A stretch of DNA of 64,000 nucleotides from assembly GCF_002198095.1 (NCBI RefSeq), contig NZ_NHMK01000030.1, positions 124,001-188,000 of the forward strand, given 5' to 3'. The stretch comes from Deinococcus indicus. GTDB lineage: Bacteria; Deinococcota; Deinococci; Deinococcales; Deinococcaceae. Below the pieces are notes generated by a model. The model was not told the origin of the DNA. It saw only the letters and a program-made list of their open reading frames with translations, and searched no databases. Numbering within the stretch: position 1 is the first letter of the stretch; each line of letters starts with the position of its first letter. A program made the translations under genes and the position numbers. Positions 27,926 through 36,561 of the stretch are shown piece after piece.

Positions 27926-28153
27926 GCGTTGATCCGCAGGAGTACCGCGCAGATGCCACCACAGAGCGAGCCCGTGACGGTGAGAGTCGGGCGGTCAGGC
28001 GGCGCGGGAAGGGCGGCGGGGAGCTTCAACAGACACAAAAGTGCCGGTCGGGCCGCGGAGAGCGGTGACCGGAACTGGGGTGGAACCGCGCGTGACTTCA
28101 TGCGTCCCCAGACGAGCGAGTGCCGGAACAAGGCCGCCGTCTGGGGCGTTTTC
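27926..28153 (+). promoter_or_regulatory. T-box riboswitch controlling glyS
   Basis: The leader ends with the canonical T-box sequence GGGGTGGAACCGCG at 28077-28090, which pairs with the CCA end of uncharged tRNA. Upstream, GGAGTACCG, AGAGCGAGCC and GGTGAGAGTC match the conserved stem I elements (AGTA, AGAG and GGTGNGA regions). A terminator stem CCCCAGACG/CGTCTGGGG (28106-28146) with a GTTTT tail follows directly, as expected for transcription antitermination. The downstream gene is glycyl-tRNA synthetase, so the effector should be tRNA-Gly. I could not place the specifier codon with certainty. Confidence 0.88.
28106..28153 (+). terminator. T-box attenuator terminator upstream of glyS
   Basis: CCCCAGACG (28106-28114) pairs with CGTCTGGGG (28138-28146), followed by CGTTTTCC. 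It overlaps the region that would form the antiterminator with the T-box sequence. Confidence 0.85.
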
Positions 28154-28179
28154 CTGTACCCGCACGAAAAGGAGCACGT

Positions 28180-29694
28180 ATGCCAGCAACTTCGATGGAA
28201 GAACTCGTCAGCCTGTGTAAACGCCGTGGATTCATCTTCCAGGGCAGCGAGATCTACGGGGGCCTTCAGGGCTTCTACGATTACGGTCCGCTGGGCGTGG
28301 AACTGAAGAACAACATCAAGGCCGCGTGGTGGCGTTCCAACGTGTACGAGCGTGACGACATGGAGGGCCTGGACGCCAGCATCATCATGCACCGGCAGGT
28401 GCTGCGCCACTCGGGGCACGAGGCGACCTTCAGCGACCCGATGATCGACAACAGGAAGAACAACAAGCGTTACCGCCTCGATCATCTCGTGAAGGACCAG
28501 AAGGCCGACGTGATCTCGAAAGTGGCCGAGGCGATAGGCCAGAGTGCCGAGAACTTCCCGGCGGTCGTGGCGGCCCTGAACGCCAACCCGGCGCAGGCGT
28601 CGCAGGCGCTCAAAGAAGCGGGCGTACGCGACCCGTTCAGCGGTGAGGTCGGCGACTGGACCGAACCCAAGCCGTTCAACATGATGTTCAAGACGACCAT
28701 CGGCCCGGTCGCGGACGACGAGAGTTACGGCTACCTGCGCCCCGAGACCGCGCAGGGGATCTTCACGAACTTCAAGAACGTCGTGGACTCCACCAGCCGT
28801 CGCCTGCCGTTCGGCATCGCGCAGATCGGCAAGGCCTTCCGGAACGAGATCACGCCGCGTAACTTCATCTTCCGCGTGCGGGAACTCGAGCAGATGGAAA
28901 TCGAGTTCTTCTGCACGCCCGGCACGGACGAGGAGTGGCACGAGCACTGGCTGGAAAAGCGCCTGAGCTGGTGGGAGGCGCAGGGCGTGCCGCGCAGCAA
29001 GATCGAGATCCTCGATGTGCCGAAGGAGGATCTGGCGCACTACTCCAAACGCACGTACGACCTGATGTACGACTACCCCACCCTGGGCCACGAGGAGATC
29101 GAGGGGATCGCCAACCGCAGCGACTACGACCTCGGATCCCACACCAAGAACCAGAGCGAGCTGGGACTGGTGGCAAGCGTCGAGGAGAACCTCGACTCCA
29201 TCGCCAAGCTGACCATTCCGCACCCGGAGACGAACAAGCCGGTCGTGCCGTTCGTGATCGAACCGTCCGCCGGGGTGGACCGCGCCATGCTGGCCGTCCT
29301 GAGCGAGGCGTTCACGAAGGAGACGCTGGAGAACGGCAACGAGCGCATCGTGCTGAAACTGAAGCCGCACCTCGCGCCGATCAAGGTCGCCGTGATTCCG
29401 CTGGCGCGCAACAAGGCCGAACTGGTCGATCTGGCCCGCTCCATCAAGAGCGACCTGCAGAAACTCGGCCTGGGCCGCATCCTGCTGGAGGACAGCGGGA
29501 ACATCGGCAAGGCGTACCGCCGCCACGACGAGGTCGGCACGCCGTACTGCGTGACGGTGGACTTCGACACGGTCGGCAAGGGTGAGGACGCCAGCCTGAC
29601 CGACACCGTGACCGTCCGCGACCGTGACACGCTGGCGCAGGAACGCGTGAAGATCAGCGAACTGACCGCCTACCTGCAGGCGAAACTGAAATGA
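28180..29694 (+). CDS. glyS: Glycyl-tRNA synthetase, alpha2 type
   Basis: It charges tRNA-Gly with glycine and is the homodimeric class II form. At 504 residues it has the N-terminal [20 protein letters not shown] and [19 protein letters not shown], class II motif 2 [20 protein letters not shown] with LEQMEIEFF, motif 3 [17 protein letters not shown], and a C-terminal anticodon-binding domain ([20 protein letters not shown]). AAAAGGAG (28167-28174) is a good ribosome site for ATG 28180. Expression is predicted to rise when uncharged tRNA-Gly accumulates, through the T-box leader. The stop overlaps the next gene's ATG. Confidence 0.96.
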   Translation: MPATSMEELVSLCKRRGFIFQGSEIYGGLQGFYDYGPLGVELKNNIKAAWWRSNVYERDDMEGLDASIIMHRQVLRHSGHEATFSDPMIDNRKNNKRYRLDHLVKDQKADVISKVAEAIGQSAENFPAVVAALNANPAQASQALKEAGVRDPFSGEVGDWTEPKPFNMMFKTTIGPVADDESYGYLRPETAQGIFTNFKNVVDSTSRRLPFGIAQIGKAFRNEITPRNFIFRVRELEQMEIEFFCTPGTDEEWHEHWLEKRLSWWEAQGVPRSKIEILDVPKEDLAHYSKRTYDLMYDYPTLGHEEIEGIANRSDYDLGSHTKNQSELGLVASVEENLDSIAKLTIPHPETNKPVVPFVIEPSAGVDRAMLAVLSEAFTKETLENGNERIVLKLKPHLAPIKVAVIPLARNKAELVDLARSIKSDLQKLGLGRILLEDSGNIGKAYRRHDEVGTPYCVTVDFDTVGKGEDASLTDTVTVRDRDTLAQERVKISELTAYLQAKLK

Positions 29695-30092
29695 AACGGG
29701 TTCCGGACGACCGCCTGCTGCCCTATCTGATGACCGTGGAACTCGCGGTTCTCGGCGTGTACGGCGCTCATCCGGACCTGACGGACGCGCAGGTGGACAG
29801 CGCCTTCGAGGAACTCGCGCGCCGTTACCGGGCCGAGGCGACGAACTTCCCGTTCAAGCCCGGCAAACTGGACGGCCTGCGCGCCGAGGTCCACGACGCC
29901 GCGCTGCGGAACCTGACCACCCTGCTGGCGCAGCCCGGCGATCACCCCAGCGCCGAGGAACTCCGGCAGGGCCTGGGCCGCCTGCGCAGCAGCGTGAAAA
30001 CCTGGACGCGCGAGGCCGGTCGGCAGGGGTACCTGCGTTACATCGAGCAGTACGTGAACTCCGGGGATGGGGACTTTCTGAACCTCGACTGA
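29691..30092 (+). CDS. Uncharacterised 133-residue protein coupled to glyS
   Basis: ATG 29691 overlaps the glyS stop (ATGA), so it belongs to the T-box-controlled transcript. The protein is soluble and helical: [60 protein letters not shown]. No domain is recognised. The stop (30090-30092) is the left TGA of an R1 element. Co-expression with glyS might point to translation, but nothing in the sequence shows it. Confidence 0.7.
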   Translation: MKRVPDDRLLPYLMTVELAVLGVYGAHPDLTDAQVDSAFEELARRYRAEATNFPFKPGKLDGLRAEVHDAALRNLTTLLAQPGDHPSAEELRQGLGRLRSSVKTWTREAGRQGYLRYIEQYVNSGDGDFLNLD

Positions 30093-30250
30093 TACTGACT
30101 CCGATTGAATGGGCTACAAAGCCCGTTCAATCCGAGCGGATGCGACTCGTAGAGCTGCCCCGCAGAGAAGGAGAGAAACGGGTTCCGGACGTGGAGCCGG
30201 CAATCCGGTGACGTTCCGGATTGTTGGCGAAACAAACGGAATCCGTATGA
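30090..30250 (-). repeat. R1 interspersed element (long form) flanked by TGA duplications
   Basis: It runs TGA-TACTGACTCCG to GGAATCCGTA-TGA. Read in the other direction it has CAATCCGG-AACGTCA-CCGGATTG, an 8-bp stem. The left TGA is the stop codon of the 133-residue gene. Confidence 0.85.
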
Positions 30251-30264
30251 ACCGGAGTGCGTAT

Positions 30265-30300
30265 GGCACAGGCCCCCGCACGTCAGCGGGAGCCTGTGCC
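30265..30300. terminator. Bidirectional hairpin between convergent genes
   Basis: GGCACAGGC (30265-30273) pairs with GCCTGTGCC (30292-30300) and the inner CCCGC with GCGGG around an ACGTCA loop. There is one mismatch and no T-run. It lies between an R1 copy and the hydrolase gene. Confidence 0.7.
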
Positions 30301-30320
30301 GTTCGGCTCCGGGGTAGGGT

Positions 30321-31826
30321 TCAGCGGGTCAGGGGTTGCATCCAGTCGCTGATCCAGCGGGCCACCTGATCGCCGCGCGTGACCGTGATGTCCAGGTGCG
30401 CGGCGTCCGGCAGGGTGCGGGTGGTCAGGGTGGCGCGGGTGGTCGCGGCGTACTGGCGGTACTGCGCCTCGGTGGTCACGCCGCGCGCGGCGGCGATGCC
30501 CAGGACCGGCAGGGCCAGCTGGGCGCCGTGCCAGACGGGCAGGGTCTTCTCGAAGGGCGTGCCGCGCGTGTCGGTGCGGGCGGCGGCGAGGTCCAGGGTC
30601 AGGCGGTTCGGGAAGTACCATTCGCTGTAATCGCTCAGGGGCGTCACGAAGCGCCGCGCGAAGTCCTGCGGGTCGGTGGGCGCGGCCGGGTCGGTCTGCC
30701 AGCCGACCGGGCGGGCGGGGTCCTGCGGGCCGACGATCCAGCGGGTGTCGCCCGCGCCGGGGAAGGCGGCGCCCAGCAGGCGGGCGCCCAGGTTGGGGGC
30801 CTCGCTGGCGTTCGTGGCGCGGCCGGTGTTCAGGGTCAGGAACGGCAGCAGCGCGTACCGCTGTTCGAGCTGGGTCATGGCGGCCGCGAGGTTGGTGGCG
30901 GGGAACAGGGTCAGGCCGCCGCTGGGGGCGGGGGCGTCCGGTGCGAGCGCCGCGAGGCGGGCCTGCGCGGCGGCGCGGCTGGCGAATTTCGGGCTGAACA
31001 CGACCGAGTTCACGTACGGGTCGCGGGTCAGGTTGTTCAGGCCGGGCAGCGGTCCCAGCGGGTTGCGGGCCGCCTGCGTGTACTCGTCGGGGGTCAGGGG
31101 CGTGCCGCTCATCAGGCCGGGCAGACCGTCGAGCATGACCAGTCCGCGTACGTCCCGCGCGCCGGGCACGCCGCCGAAGTCGTAGGCGGCGTACAGGCCG
31201 CTCAGGGTGCCGCCCATGGAGTGACCGCCGATGAACACGTTCGGGGTCAGGCGGCGGGCGTCCAGCACGGCGACCCGCCAGTCACGCAGGGTGGTGTCCA
31301 GGCCCCAGTCCTTCATGAACGGCAGGCTGGCCGGGGAGCGGACGGGCAGCCCGGCGCGCGCCACGCCGCCCAGGGTGCCCAGGTCGCGGCCCAGCAGCGC
31401 CGCGTGGTCCTCGAGCAGGTTGCTGCGGCGGTCCACGGCCCACACGGCCCAGTCGGGGCGCAGCGTGACGATCTGCCGGGCCAGCCGGTCGAAACTGCCG
31501 GCCCCGCCGAGGTAGCCGGGCATCAGCAGCAGCACCGCCGACGGGGACCCGGAGCCGTAGCGGACGGTGACGCTGGCGTTCAGCTGGGGGGGCGTACCGG
31601 GCACCGGGGTGCCGGGCCTGACCGCGCGCCTTGCCGGGACGGCGTCCAGGCTGCGGCGGGCCGGGTCGGTCAGGGCGACGACGCCCGCGTCGAAGGGAAC
31701 GTCGGTCCGGTCGGAGGTATCGACCGCGAACGCGTCCGCGAAGTCGGTGGGCGCACCGTCCTGCGCGGCGGCGGGGGCGGTCAGGGCGGCGGCCGTCAGG
31801 GTGAGGAGGAGGGCGCGGCGCTTCAT
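30321..31826 (-). CDS. Secreted alpha/beta-hydrolase-like protein
   Basis: From ATG 31826 the 501-residue protein begins with the signal peptide MKRRALLLTLTAAALTAPAA (cleavage near AAAQDG). The hydrolase core shows SAVLLLMPGYLGGAGSFDRL (oxyanion region) and the nucleophile elbow NVFIGGHSMGGTLSGLYAAY (G-H-S-M-G). A C-terminal VLGIAAARGVT and DAAHLDITVTRGDQVARWIS fit the Asp/His part. It is larger than most such enzymes because of an inserted segment of about 150 residues. The substrate is unknown. An in-frame ATG lies three codons earlier. Confidence 0.78.
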   Translation of the reverse strand: MKRRALLLTLTAAALTAPAAAQDGAPTDFADAFAVDTSDRTDVPFDAGVVALTDPARRSLDAVPARRAVRPGTPVPGTPPQLNASVTVRYGSGSPSAVLLLMPGYLGGAGSFDRLARQIVTLRPDWAVWAVDRRSNLLEDHAALLGRDLGTLGGVARAGLPVRSPASLPFMKDWGLDTTLRDWRVAVLDARRLTPNVFIGGHSMGGTLSGLYAAYDFGGVPGARDVRGLVMLDGLPGLMSGTPLTPDEYTQAARNPLGPLPGLNNLTRDPYVNSVVFSPKFASRAAAQARLAALAPDAPAPSGGLTLFPATNLAAAMTQLEQRYALLPFLTLNTGRATNASEAPNLGARLLGAAFPGAGDTRWIVGPQDPARPVGWQTDPAAPTDPQDFARRFVTPLSDYSEWYFPNRLTLDLAAARTDTRGTPFEKTLPVWHGAQLALPVLGIAAARGVTTEAQYRQYAATTRATLTTRTLPDAAHLDITVTRGDQVARWISDWMQPLTR

Positions 31827-31983
31827 GCCTCTCATGCTGGTCCGGGGCGGGCGGCCGGAAGGTGTTCCGCCTGACCGTGGGCCTTGAGGCGCCGCAGAGC
31901 GTTTCTTGGCCCGACGTGCAGGCCCCGCTCATGCGGCCGGGCTGGCCTCTCCCCTGGCGCCGACACGGCGTTCCCACCGTGGC
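31827..31983. other. Non-coding region upstream of the hydrolase gene
   Basis: This 157-bp GC-rich stretch lies between the hydrolase start and R1. I see no clear promoter box or coding signal. Confidence 0.4.
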
Positions 31984-32147
31984 TCATACGGACTGCCGTT
32001 TGTTTCGCCAACAATCCGGAAGGTCACCGCCCCTGCCGGCTCCACGTCCGGAGGGGCGTTTCTCTCCTGCTCTGCGGGGCAGCTCTCCGAGTCGCATCCG
32101 CTCGGACCCAGCGGGCTTTGCAGCCCATTCAACCGGAGTCCGTATCA
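31984..32147 (+). repeat. R1 interspersed element flanked by TCA duplications
   Basis: It runs TCA-TACGGACTGCCG to CGGAGTCCGTA-TCA. It carries CGCCCCT-(GCCGGCTCCACGTCCGG)-AGGGGCG, another hairpin, and GAGTCGCATCCGCTC. The right TCA is, on the minus strand, the TGA stop of the membrane protein gene at 32145-32921. Confidence 0.85.
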
Positions 32148-32921
32148 GGTGGGTGGGTCGCTGTCCGGTTCGGGTCGGAGTTTGCCGCTCAGGTAGCGGC
32201 GGCGGGCCTGCGCCTCGCGGTCCTGCGCGGCGGCCTGCGCCTGCGTGACCTGCCGCATGCGGGTCTCGATCAGGTGCAGTTCGCGGGTCAGGTCCTCGGG
32301 GCGGCGCGGGCCGCTCTGCCACGCCGTCAGCAGTTCGGGCAGGTCCGCACGGGCGGCCTGCCGGGCGTCGAAGGCGTCGCGGGTCAGGGTGCCGCCGCTC
32401 GTGACGCGCAGGGCCTCGCGGGTGGCCTGCACGGCGGATTGCAGCGCGGGCCGCGCCGGGCTGGGCAGGCGGCGTTCGTGCTGCCGGAACGTTTCCAGCA
32501 GCGTCCATTCCTCGGGCGGGGCGGCGGCGTCCAGCGTGACCGGCGCGGGGCGGGTCAGTGTGCGGACGCGCCTGAACGCCCACACGCCGAACGCCACGAG
32601 CAGCGCCAGCACGAGGGCCAGCAGCCAGCCGGCCACGTCGCTGCCGGTCGCCACGCCGATGCCCAGCAGGATCGCCAGCGGCACCAGGACGCCCACGACC
32701 AGGAATCCGATGACGGTCAGGGCCAGCAGGCTTCCGGCGCGGCGCACCGTGGGTTGCAGGGCCGCCCCGGTGCTCCAGGGGTCGGCCGGCGCGGCCGGGT
32801 CGCGCCGGGCCGCGTGGACCAGCGTGCGGGCGGCTCCGGCCGCGCCGCTCACGACGCGGCGGGCCGCGCCCGAGGGCCGGGCCGGGTCTGACGGGCGGGA
32901 GGGCGGAATGCGGGACGCCAT
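32145..32921 (-). CDS. Membrane protein of unknown function (258 residues)
   Basis: Two membrane helices near residues 64-112 (SLLALTVIGFLVVGVLVPLA and AGWLLALVLALLVAFGVWAF) separate a basic Pro/Ala-rich N-terminal part from a helical cytosolic C-terminal domain (ETFRQHERRLPSPARPALQS, ELHLIETRMRQVTQAQAAAQ). The family is unknown; the architecture resembles small membrane-anchored coiled-coil proteins. TACTGT and GGAG lie just before ATG 32921. The stop is at an R1 junction. It is on the same strand as the following Hsp90/TPR genes but separated by about 60 bp. Confidence 0.65.
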   Translation of the reverse strand: MASRIPPSRPSDPARPSGAARRVVSGAAGAARTLVHAARRDPAAPADPWSTGAALQPTVRRAGSLLALTVIGFLVVGVLVPLAILLGIGVATGSDVAGWLLALVLALLVAFGVWAFRRVRTLTRPAPVTLDAAAPPEEWTLLETFRQHERRLPSPARPALQSAVQATREALRVTSGGTLTRDAFDARQAARADLPELLTAWQSGPRRPEDLTRELHLIETRMRQVTQAQAAAQDREAQARRRYLSGKLRPEPDSDPPT

Positions 32922-32982
32922 ACTCCACAGTACGCGCCGTCCGGCCCGGCCGTTCCCGACTGGGACACGGTTGAGGGGAAGG

Positions 32983-34080
32983 TCAGGCGGGCGTGGGGCG
33001 CGGGAGGTCCGCCAGCGCCAGGATGCGTTCCAGCCGGTGGGCGTGGTACGGCAGGCCGTTGCGGGCGTCGAATGCCTGCGCGAGGGTCCGGGCGGCCCCG
33101 GCGTGATGCTCGAATCGTTCGTGGGCTGCGTACGTGCCGTCCGGGCGGTGGCCGGGCAGGTCCTGCGGGAGGGTCAGGGTGAGGGTGTCCCGACCGGCGG
33201 CCCGCAGGCCGCTGAACAGCAGCGCCGCCGCGAGGTGGAAGTCGAGGCGGGTGTCGAGTTCGGTGGTGCGTTCGGCCCAGCCGACGTGCCGGGCGTACCA
33301 GTCCTGCGCGGCGCTCAGGTCGGTCAGGCTCAGGTACTCCAGGTGGCGGGCCTGGGCGGTCACGTGGTCCGGGTCGCCCGCCACGAGGTCGCGGCCCTGT
33401 TCGTGGTGGCGGCGCGCCTCGTCCCAGCGGCCCAGGCGGATCAGGGCCGGGAGGACCATGCCGTGCGTGGAGTGCGGGATGTGCGAGCAGCTCATGCCGC
33501 GGTCCAGCATGCGCTGCACCTGCGCGGCGCACCCGGCGTCGTCCCCGGTGAACTCGTGGTAGTCGGCGATGGTCTGGGCCTCGCAGGCGGGGCAGTCGCT
33601 CAGGTGGTCGCGCCGCGCGAACTGCCAGATGTTGAAGGCGGTGCGCGCGCCGTTCACGTCGCCGCGGTGCAGCGCGAGTTGCAGCTCGAAGTACGGCACG
33701 GTGCCCCCGCCCGCCCCGAGGGCGCGGATGCGGTCGGCGTAGTCGCGGTGCAGGTTCTGGATTCGCTCCAGCGGAATCTGCGGGAAGTGGTGCGTGGCGA
33801 TCAGCACCCACTTGTGGTACCAGGCGAGGCCGTGCTGTTCCCAGGCGCCCAGTTCGGCCTGGTGCTCGTCGAGGTACGCGCGGCACCAGGCGAACGCGAC
33901 GAGCATCTTCTCGCTCTGCCCGGCGTAGTTGGCCGAGTAGATCAGTTCCTTGCGGGCCTCGTAGGCGGCCTCGCCGTCGCCGCTCAGGTCGGCCTGACGG
34001 ACGGCCTCCTCGACCAGGGCGAGGCGCTGCGGGCCGTGCGGGAGGTTCTGCGCCTCTTCCAGGGTGGTGTGGACGGTCAT
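32983..34080 (-). CDS. TPR-like protein partnered with the Hsp90-like gene
   Basis: The 365-residue protein is all-helical with degenerate TPR-type repeats (QRLALVEEAVRQADLSGDGE, LVAFAWCRAYLDEHQAELGA, LPALIRLGRWDEARRHHEQG). It has a striking Cys/His set: C163-x2-C166 in DHLSDCPACEAQ and C198-x-H200-x2-H203 in MSCSHIPH, which could bind a metal. I recall similar proteins beside Hsp90-like genes in actinobacteria. It follows the Hsp90-like gene on the same strand, 36 bp away, with GAGGAG before ATG 34080. A co-chaperone or client-adaptor role is an inference. Confidence 0.72.
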   Translation of the reverse strand: MTVHTTLEEAQNLPHGPQRLALVEEAVRQADLSGDGEAAYEARKELIYSANYAGQSEKMLVAFAWCRAYLDEHQAELGAWEQHGLAWYHKWVLIATHHFPQIPLERIQNLHRDYADRIRALGAGGGTVPYFELQLALHRGDVNGARTAFNIWQFARRDHLSDCPACEAQTIADYHEFTGDDAGCAAQVQRMLDRGMSCSHIPHSTHGMVLPALIRLGRWDEARRHHEQGRDLVAGDPDHVTAQARHLEYLSLTDLSAAQDWYARHVGWAERTTELDTRLDFHLAAALLFSGLRAAGRDTLTLTLPQDLPGHRPDGTYAAHERFEHHAGAARTLAQAFDARNGLPYHAHRLERILALADLPRPTPA

Positions 34081-34116
34081 GGTGGACTCCTCGGGGTGTG
34101 GTGTGGGTCGGGGCGG

Positions 34117-35916
34117 TCAGTTCAGGTGCGGGGCGGGGCGGCTGGGGTCCGGGTCGCCGAGGGCGGCGCCGATCAGGTCGAGCAGACCGCCGTTCAGCAG
34201 TTCCAGTTCCCGCGCGGTCAGGGGGTGGTGGCCCAGCAGCAGGGCCTGCACGTACAGCATGCCCAGCACGCGGCGCAGCAGCGGCCCGTCGGGCAGGTGC
34301 GCGGCCCGCTGCACGAGCGGGTGGTTCAGGTTGAAGTGAACGTCCATGGCGTAGGTGTCGGCGCTCACGTCCCTCAGGTCGTCGAGCAGGTCCGCCCACA
34401 GGCCGCCGGACGGCCCGACGGCCTGCCGGGTCCGGTGCAGGTCGCGTTGCGCGCCGGGGAAGGCCATGGCGCACAGCGCGGCCGGTTCGAAGCGGCTCAG
34501 GCGCACGCCGGCGTCCAGGGGGGCCAGGGTGTCCTGCGCGGCGGCCAGCAGCGTGGCGGTCGCGCGGCGTTCGGCCGGGGTGGGCGGCGCGAGGTCCTGC
34601 ACCAGATCGGCGGCGCTCAGGCGCGTGACGCGCACCTGCGGGTTCAGGGCGCCGTAGCGTTCCAGCAGGGTGTGGTCGTAGGTGTACACGGCGTGAATGA
34701 CGGGCGGCCCGCCGGGCGCCGCGAGCTGCGCGGCCTGCCGGTACAGGTTCAGGTCCGCCACGAAACGCAGTTCCCCGTCGCTGCGTTCCAGCAGTTCCGG
34801 CAGGGTCTGGCGGCCGGCGCTGGACTCGAACGGCAGCCACGGCAGGAACAGCGTCAGGAAGTCGTCGTCCTCGGCGGCCAGCGCCTTGATGCTCAGGTAG
34901 TGCAGCGTGATCAGTTCGCGCAGGCGGCCCGGCTGCTCGCGCGCCAGCCGCAGCAGCCAGTCGCGCAGCGTCCCGGCGATCTCCTCGCGGGCGGCGTGCA
35001 GGTCGGCGTCGTCGCGCAGGGCGTCGCGGGCGGCGTTGGGCCGCAGCGTTCCGGCGTCCAGTACGGTCTTCACGAAGAACGCCCAGCGGGGCGTCAGCTG
35101 CTCCTCCTGTTCCGAGAGCAGCATGTGCCGCACGTATACCCGGTGGTGGCCGCGGGCGTCCAGGCTGGGCGTCCAGGGCAGGATGAACGCCACGCCGCGC
35201 ACGGCCCCGGCGTGGGTGTTCACGTCCACGAAGTCCAGCGGGGGGGCGTTCAGCAGCGCCTCGCCGTACGCCAGCGTCGCGGCGCGGCGGGCCTCCTCGC
35301 CGCGCGAGTGGTCCAGCCAGGGTGCGCCCGTGGCGTTCAGGGGCGCCCCGCCCAGCGTGACCGGGTACGGCAGCAGCGCGCCGTACTCGGCGGCCCAGGC
35401 GGCCACCCGGTCGGGCAGCAGGAACGCGGCGCGGTCCGGGCGGGCGCGCAGGGTGATCTGCGTACCGACCGGCCCGTCGGGCAGCCCGGCGTCCTCGCCG
35501 GTCAGCAGGGTGTACGAGCCGTCCGCGCGGCCCACCCAGCGCACGGGCGGCGTGCCGCGCGCCGAGCGGGACACCAGTTCGATCTCCTCGCTGACCAGGA
35601 AGCAGGCGAGCAGCCCGATGCCGAACTGACCGATGAATTCCACGCTGCCGCGCTTGGAGGACCGGCCGATGGTCGCCAGGAAGGTGTGAATGTCGTCCGG
35701 GGACAGGCCCACGCCGTTGTCGGTGAAGGTCAGGCGGCCCTCCTGCACGTCGAAGGTCAGGGCGGGGCTGAACGCGTCGCCTAGGTCGGTGCGGGCGCGG
35801 ATGGCGTCCACGCCGTTCTGCATGAGTTCACGGACGTACACTTCCGGCCCGGCGTACAGGTGTTCGCTGAGCAGGTCGATCAGGCCCCGGAGGTCCACGG
35901 CGAAGGAGCGGGTCAT
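34117..35916 (-). CDS. Hsp90 family protein (divergent HtpG-like)
   Basis: The 599-residue protein has the Hsp90 ATPase fold: the N-box ELMQNGVDAI (N34), the DNGVG motif (D66-G70) and the lid GQFGIG (G96-G101). AFFVKTVLDAGTLRPNAARD and the middle domain match Hsp90 loosely. It differs from canonical HtpG: the helix reads LMQNGVDA rather than LISNASDA, and the C-terminal half is diverged and slightly short. An in-frame ATG at 35925 exists; ATG 35916 is favoured by AAGAAT seven bases upstream. The TPR-like gene follows, recalling eukaryotic Hsp90 with TPR co-chaperones. It could be a specialised chaperone rather than the housekeeping one. Confidence 0.82.
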   Translation of the reverse strand: MTRSFAVDLRGLIDLLSEHLYAGPEVYVRELMQNGVDAIRARTDLGDAFSPALTFDVQEGRLTFTDNGVGLSPDDIHTFLATIGRSSKRGSVEFIGQFGIGLLACFLVSEEIELVSRSARGTPPVRWVGRADGSYTLLTGEDAGLPDGPVGTQITLRARPDRAAFLLPDRVAAWAAEYGALLPYPVTLGGAPLNATGAPWLDHSRGEEARRAATLAYGEALLNAPPLDFVDVNTHAGAVRGVAFILPWTPSLDARGHHRVYVRHMLLSEQEEQLTPRWAFFVKTVLDAGTLRPNAARDALRDDADLHAAREEIAGTLRDWLLRLAREQPGRLRELITLHYLSIKALAAEDDDFLTLFLPWLPFESSAGRQTLPELLERSDGELRFVADLNLYRQAAQLAAPGGPPVIHAVYTYDHTLLERYGALNPQVRVTRLSAADLVQDLAPPTPAERRATATLLAAAQDTLAPLDAGVRLSRFEPAALCAMAFPGAQRDLHRTRQAVGPSGGLWADLLDDLRDVSADTYAMDVHFNLNHPLVQRAAHLPDGPLLRRVLGMLYVQALLLGHHPLTARELELLNGGLLDLIGAALGDPDPSRPAPHLN

Positions 35917-35987
35917 GCGGAGCATTCTTTCAGACGGCCCGCCCGTTCACCCCCGCACAGTGGCGCATGGTCCCTGACTGCAACGGC

Positions 35988-36509
35988 TTAGGGCCGGGTG
36001 GAGGCGGGCTGTTCGGGGCGCAGCTCCGCCACGCGCGCGGCGAGCGCCTGCCAGGGCTCCAGCTGAAAGTGAGAGAAGGCCAGCGGGCTGGTGCTGGGCA
36101 GTACCCACAGCTCCGCGCCTTCCAGCCGCTCCGGTTGCGGGCCGTAGGGCAGGCGGGCGGTGGGTACGCCCAGAGTCTCGGCCGCGCCGCGCTTGCTGGT
36201 GAAGGCCACGAGGCCCGGTCGGTAGCGGCGCAGTTTGCCGCGCAGTTCGCCCGGCGCGAAGGCGTGGGCAGGCAGCGCGGCGTCCACGCCACTGTGCCGT
36301 TTGGCCACGTCGGTCAGGCCGATCCCGAACTCCGGCAGCCGGGGGTACTCCTGCGGGTCCAGCAGGCGCGGGGTCAGGCCCACGGCGTGCAGGGTGCGCC
36401 AGAAGCGGTTGCCGGGGTTGGCGTAGTACGCGCGGGCGGCGGCGCTGATGCGGCTGGGCGCCGTGCCGACAAGCACCAGCGTCAGGCCGGGGCGCAGTAC
36501 GTCCGGCAC
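35988..36509 (-). CDS. mug: G:T/U mismatch-specific DNA glycosylase Mug
   Basis: Mug removes uracil or thymine opposite guanine in base-excision repair. The 173-residue protein has the family opening LTLVLVGTAPSRISAAARAY followed by YANPGNRFWRTLHAVGLTPR, then FGIGLTDVAKRHSG and the C-terminal LPSTSPLAFSHFQLEPWQAL. The motif GTAPS in place of the usual GxNPG is known from the Deinococcus enzyme. No ATG is present near the expected start; GTG 36509 is the best initiation codon, and the frame stays open upstream to about 36560. It is just downstream of the sulfite-oxidase-like gene on the same strand. Confidence 0.88.
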   Translation of the reverse strand: MPDVLRPGLTLVLVGTAPSRISAAARAYYANPGNRFWRTLHAVGLTPRLLDPQEYPRLPEFGIGLTDVAKRHSGVDAALPAHAFAPGELRGKLRRYRPGLVAFTSKRGAAETLGVPTARLPYGPQPERLEGAELWVLPSTSPLAFSHFQLEPWQALAARVAELRPEQPASTRP

Positions 36510-36561
36510 GAGGTACTCGCCCGCGCCGGTCAGGTCGGCCGCCGCGTCTGGCGTCGGCTTC

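Noticed and set aside
32245..35784. Long plus-strand open frame of about 1180 codons
   Set aside because: It is the shadow of the membrane protein, TPR-like and Hsp90-like genes on the minus strand, with shadow-type composition.
36510..36560. A longer Mug protein with an upstream ATG
   Set aside because: The frame stays open upstream, but no ATG, GTG or TTG start is present before 36509; only a CTG occurs, so GTG 36509 is retained with reservations.
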